Shown here in pieces: positions 60,891 through 64,000 of a DNA stretch of 64,000 nt (the stretch's first letter is position 1; every line of letters starts with the position of its first letter). This stretch comes from JAXMCI01 sp046349435 (GTDB taxonomy: Bacteria > Pseudomonadota > Alphaproteobacteria > Dongiales > Dongiaceae), in the NCBI GenBank assembly GCA_046349435.1, contig JAXMCI010000038.1, positions 1 to 64,000 of the forward strand, written 5' to 3'. Made by a program: the position numbers and the translations under genes. The notes under the pieces are model-generated. The model did not search any database. It saw only the letters and a program-made list of their open reading frames with translations, and had not been told where the DNA came from.

Positions 60891-61256
60891 CCGGTCGACC
60901 CGTCCGAGATCCAGCAATTTCGCGTCGGTAAGGTTTTCCTCGAAGGAGATCGCATTCAGCTTCGTGAGGGAGTATTCGAATTCCTTACCGAGTTGTTTGA
61001 GAGCTCGTTAGCAGAGCTTGAAACCCGACACCCAGACATTAAGACCGCATTCAAGTGAATCGACGACCACCAGTTCACCGCCATGATCTACCGCAATAGC
61101 AGAGTCTCAGTCGCGCTGTCGAAATCGACTAGGGGTTACATTTCCGTTGAGGCCGACAATTGGGGTTTGTTTCTCAAGCCGCTGGGAATAGCAATCGACC
61201 GATCCAGCGACGCCACAAGGCACCTGACCTTCGAAGGGGCGGCAGAGTACTACTAG
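60891..61256 (+). pseudogene. Decayed gene of unknown family with one internal stop
   Basis: One frame reads FRVGKVFLEGDRIQLREGVF, LESSLAELETRHPDIKTAFK, then a TGA at 61056-61058, then IDDHQFTAMIYRNSRVSVAL, GYISVEADNWGLFLKPLGIA and HLTFEGAAEYY to a TAG at 61254. The protein-like composition on both sides of the TGA, in one frame, indicates a nonsense mutation in a former gene; the frame is also blocked by a TAG at 60888. Base composition is near 50 % G+C, unlike the surroundings. No family recognised. Confidence 0.6.
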
Positions 61257-61381
61257 CAGCGGTGAATGCTGCGCTTCAGGAGCATTCCAGCGACAGGAGA
61301 CAGCAGAGCCACGCGGCAGGCCGCACACTCGCCGGTCCTCACCCAAGATAGTCGAGGGCTGTGAACTGGGACGGCGGAGCG

Positions 61382-61890
61382 ATGGTCGCGCGGGTCAAGA
61401 CGGTGGCCTTCCAGGGCCTTGAGGTGCTGGAGGTGGACGTCCAGGTGCAGATGACGGTCGGCGGGTCGCCACCTTCATCCTGGTCGGGCTGGCCGACAGG
61501 CGGTAGGCGAGAGCCGCGAGCGGGTGCGTGGCGCGCTGCACGCCATCGGGCAGGCGCTGCCGGTCAAGCGTATCATCAACAACTTGGCGCCGACCGACCC
61601 GGGGGGCAGCCATTTCGACATGCCGATCTCGCGGGCGCTGCTTGCCTTAATCTTAATGGGCGTGCTGCCGAAAGAGGAACTCGCCCGCTTCAGCGCGCTC
61701 GAGGTGCTCGGCCTCGACGGTACCCTGGCGCCGGTGGCGGGCGTGCTGCCGCCGGGCAGATCAAGGCCGCGGCTAATCGCCAAGCGAGCCGAGCTGGCCG
61801 GGCTGGTTGGGCATCGCCGGCGCGGCCGCCGTGCGCCGGCCGCATATCGCCGAGGCGCTGACCTACCGGCGGATCGCGCCGGGGCGGTGA
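61382..61890 (+). pseudogene. comM: Second, degraded copy of comM
   Basis: Begins with the same MVARVKTVAFQGLEVLEVDVQ as the copy at 57519, then has single-base losses (for example GGCGGGGTC reduced to GGCGGGTC), loses about 1.1 kb of the middle, and ends with the C-terminal HIAEALTYRRIAPGR stop. It keeps roughly the first 120 codons and the last 25. It cannot make a functional ComM. Confidence 0.85.
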
Positions 61891-61905
61891 GCCGCGGCTG
61901 CGCGC

Positions 61906-63117
61906 TCACGCCGGCTGCGGACGGCCCAACGAGATCGCGTGGAAGCGCTCCGGCGCATCTTCCAGGGTCGGGGGGTGGTCGCGCCGGTCGACCGAGCGCC
62001 GGCCCTGGGTGACCGCCAGCTGCAGCAGGGCATTCCCCTGCTCGAGCCGCTGCGTCTCCCAGGCCCGCAGCGCGGCGTCGGGGTCGGCGGGATAAGCTCC
62101 GAGCGCCGCCGCCAGGGCCGACGCATCGGCCGCCGCCTTGGCCGAGGCCGCCGCCGGATGCGGCCGCAGCACGAAGGCGGCGTCGCCGAGCAGGCACGCC
62201 CGCCCGAACACCATCCGCGGCACCGCGACGTCGCGGATGACCTGGATGAACGGCTCCGCGGTGGCCTGGACCAGCTCGGCGAAGCAGGGGTGGACCTCCT
62301 GCGCGGCCGCTGCCTGGATCTCCGCCCGCAGCGCGTCCGGCACCATGCCGGCCGGCACCGAGGCATCGTGCCGGGCGCCGGTGCGGTCGACGAGCAGCCG
62401 CTCGAGCGCGGGGCCGGCGGGCACGTTGACGTACCACACCCAGTTGAGCCGGCGCCGGCCCGTCTCGGTCGCGGCGCCCGCGCCCGGAATGAAGTAGCTC
62501 AGGATGTGCCCGCCGGACCGGGCGGCGCAGAGCGTGAAGCAGTCGTCGAAGAAGTGCACCAGCCCGGCGGGCAGGCGGTCCTCCTCGACCATCCCGCGCC
62601 AGGCGATGTAGCCGGCGTAGCGGGGCTCGACCTCGGGCAGCAATCGCCGGCGCGTCTCCGAATAGGTGCCGTCCGAGCAGACCAGGAGGTCCGCCTCGAC
62701 GGCATCGCGCTCGGCGAAACGAGCGGCGATCCGGCCCTGTTTCCGGTCGAAGCCGGTCAGGGTCCAGCCCTGGTGATAGCGCTCGGCCGGGAAGGCCGAC
62801 CGCAGCGTCTGGTAGATGGCATGCCAGGAGGAGAAGCGCTGCGGCAGCGGGATGGTGCTGCCGTCGCCGCCGTCCGGCACGAGGTACCGCCGCTGCCGGC
62901 AGGCGGTGAGGGGCAGCGCGGGGGCACCGTTTCGGCGCAGCAGGTCGAGGAGATCGTCCTGCACCGCGATGCCGGCGCCCCGGCTTGCCATCGCCCCCGT
63001 CGCGCGCTCGTAGATCGCGACCTCGCAGCCGACGGCGCGCAGCGCGATCCCGGCGCACAGCCCGCCGATCGAGCCTCCCGCCACGGCAACCCGGAGCGGC
63101 ACGCCGCCCTTCTGCAT
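61906..63117 (-). CDS. FAD-dependent monooxygenase, 2,6-dihydroxypyridine hydroxylase-like, 403 aa
   Basis: Flavoprotein of the class A hydroxylases. Dinucleotide-binding motif VAVAGGSIGGLCAGIAL at residue 9, second motif SDGTYSETR and the GD motif GRACLLGDAAFVLRPHPAAAS are clear. The SSWHAIYQTLRSAFPAERYHQG segment is characteristic of the dihydroxypyridine/nicotinate-type branch. It would hydroxylate a heteroaromatic ring using NADH and O2. The start at 63117 is chosen; a longer open frame extends to 63264. Divergent from an amidohydrolase. Confidence 0.86.
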   Translation of the reverse strand: MQKGGVPLRVAVAGGSIGGLCAGIALRAVGCEVAIYERATGAMASRGAGIAVQDDLLDLLRRNGAPALPLTACRQRRYLVPDGGDGSTIPLPQRFSSWHAIYQTLRSAFPAERYHQGWTLTGFDRKQGRIAARFAERDAVEADLLVCSDGTYSETRRRLLPEVEPRYAGYIAWRGMVEEDRLPAGLVHFFDDCFTLCAARSGGHILSYFIPGAGAATETGRRRLNWVWYVNVPAGPALERLLVDRTGARHDASVPAGMVPDALRAEIQAAAAQEVHPCFAELVQATAEPFIQVIRDVAVPRMVFGRACLLGDAAFVLRPHPAAASAKAAADASALAAALGAYPADPDAALRAWETQRLEQGNALLQLAVTQGRRSVDRRDHPPTLEDAPERFHAISLGRPQPA

Positions 63118-63377
63118 TCGCCCCCCTGTGGCACCCTGGCGAGCCGGTGCCGGATCCGTCCCCGCCGGCCAGGGCGGCCGGCCCGTCATCCTGCCACTCC
63201 CACTCTCGCCCGGGCAAGCCGCCGATGCCCGGCACGGGCATGGCGCGGCATCGTTGGGCAGCACCGCCCGCGCGATGCTATGAATCGGTCCTGCGATGCG
63301 GCCGCGGGAGCCAAGGCGGGCCGGCCATTCGCCGCGCTGCCGCGACGGCGGCGGGCGCCCGGTTCAGGAGCGATGAC

Positions 63378-64000
63378 ATGCAGCGGACATTGATCAGGAA
63401 CGCGACGATCATCACCATGGACCCGAAGATCGGCGATCTTCGCGGCGGCGACATCCTGCTGGACGGCAAGCGCATCGCCGCGGTGGGGCGCGATCTCGGC
63501 CCAGTCGACGCCGCGGTGATCGACGGCACCGACATGATCGCCATTCCGGGCTTCGTCGACAGCCACCGCCATACCTGGCAATGCCTGCTCCGCTCCGCCG
63601 CCGTCGACTGGAGCCTCGCCCAGTATTTCGCCGGCGTGCGCGGCGTCATGGGGGGGCTCTACACCGCCGACGACATGTACATCGCCAACTATGCCGGCGC
63701 GCTGGAGGCGCTGGATGGCGGCATCACCACCCTCTACGACTGGTCGCACTGCAACAACACGCCGGACCACCCCGACGCCGGCATCAAGGCATTGCGGGAT
63801 TCCGGGATCCGCGCCGTCTACGGCTACGGCAACGCCAACCGCGAATGGTTTCCGATCAGCGACCGGCGGACCGACTTCGACGATGTCCGCCGGGTTCGCC
63901 GGACGCACTTCGCCTCCGACGACGATCTCGTCACCATGGCCTTCGCGGCGCGCGGGCCGCAGGCGGCGACGCTCGAGGTGACGGAGGAGGATTTCCGCAC
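63378..64000 (+). CDS. Amidohydrolase, atrazine chlorohydrolase/8-oxoguanine deaminase-like (partial)
   Basis: N-terminal 207 residues; the gene runs off the right edge. LIRNATIITMDPKIGDLRGGDILLDGKRIAAVG is the usual start, and the metal site is GFVDSHRHTWQ (HxH). DGGITTLYDWSHCNNTPDH and AALEVTEEDF follow. CAGGAG lies 7 nt before the ATG at 63378. Likely substrates are deaminated heterocycles such as cytosine- or triazine-like compounds; the divergent flavin hydroxylase suggests a role in N-heterocycle breakdown. Confidence 0.87.
   Translation, partial: MQRTLIRNATIITMDPKIGDLRGGDILLDGKRIAAVGRDLGPVDAAVIDGTDMIAIPGFVDSHRHTWQCLLRSAAVDWSLAQYFAGVRGVMGGLYTADDMYIANYAGALEALDGGITTLYDWSHCNNTPDHPDAGIKALRDSGIRAVYGYGNANREWFPISDRRTDFDDVRRVRRTHFASDDDLVTMAFAARGPQAATLEVTEEDFR

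Overview
The window is about 64 kb of very GC-rich DNA (around 70 % by eye, with G or C at most third codon positions) from an alphaproteobacterium. The DUF1127 protein, IalB-family protein, RpoE-ChrR pair, DUF924 protein, ThpR, NnrU and many solute ABC transporters fit a free-living member of the Rhodospirillales (for example a Stella- or Inquilinus-like lineage). That placement is inference, because no rRNA or tRNA gene was seen.

Layout. 1-4618 (-): a dipeptide/oligopeptide (Opp/Dpp) ABC operon whose last ATPase runs off the left edge. 4800-7100 (-): a DegT-type aminotransferase followed by an orphan sugar-binding protein. 7239-10087 (-): a GT87-type membrane glycosyltransferase, then an ADYC-domain secreted protein between two tiny secreted proteins that share an almost identical leader and a glycine-rich repeat. 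Upstream of these lies an orphan OmpR-type regulator (10467-11204). 11338-17893 (-): a second Opp/Dpp operon with an M19 dipeptidase. 18067-19121 (+): a small monooxygenase and a HigBA toxin-antitoxin pair with its own promoter and operator. 19134-25770: thpR, a FIST protein, tesA, the divergent ybbA/ybbP-like exporter and a Bax inhibitor-like membrane protein ending in a strong terminator. 25814-36256 (+): a CysK-like enzyme, a complete polyamine-type ABC system, a ribose-type ABC system, a GST and a DUF924 protein.

36261-39060 (-): an ECF sigma factor, anti-sigma factor and S8 protease operon, followed upstream by a CHAP lipoprotein. 39764-42046 (-): a three-gene cobalt-type nitrile hydratase or thiocyanate hydrolase with a histidine-rich leader and a LysR regulator. 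42198-47542: DUF1127, a PmtA-like and another methyltransferase, an asparaginase, a TrmH-family methylase, a GNAT enzyme and an unknown protein. 47510-52040: RpoE-ChrR with a matching promoter, an IalB protein, rlmN and argG. 52077-55041 (-): NnrU, folD, DUF167 and YggT.

The right end (55205-61890) is the most plastic part. A three-gene lipoprotein/helical/unknown-enzyme operon lies beside a frameshifted comM. The lipoprotein, the start of the helical gene and comM recur about 3-4 kb further on as a decayed copy. There the lipoprotein has been fused to a foreign, AT-richer coiled-coil and membrane domain, next to an unrelated pseudogene. The window ends with a divergent pair, a flavin monooxygenase and a partial amidohydrolase.

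The best candidates for something undescribed are the ADYC/repeat-peptide cluster (8604-10087) and the lipoprotein operon with its duplicated chimera (55205-61890).
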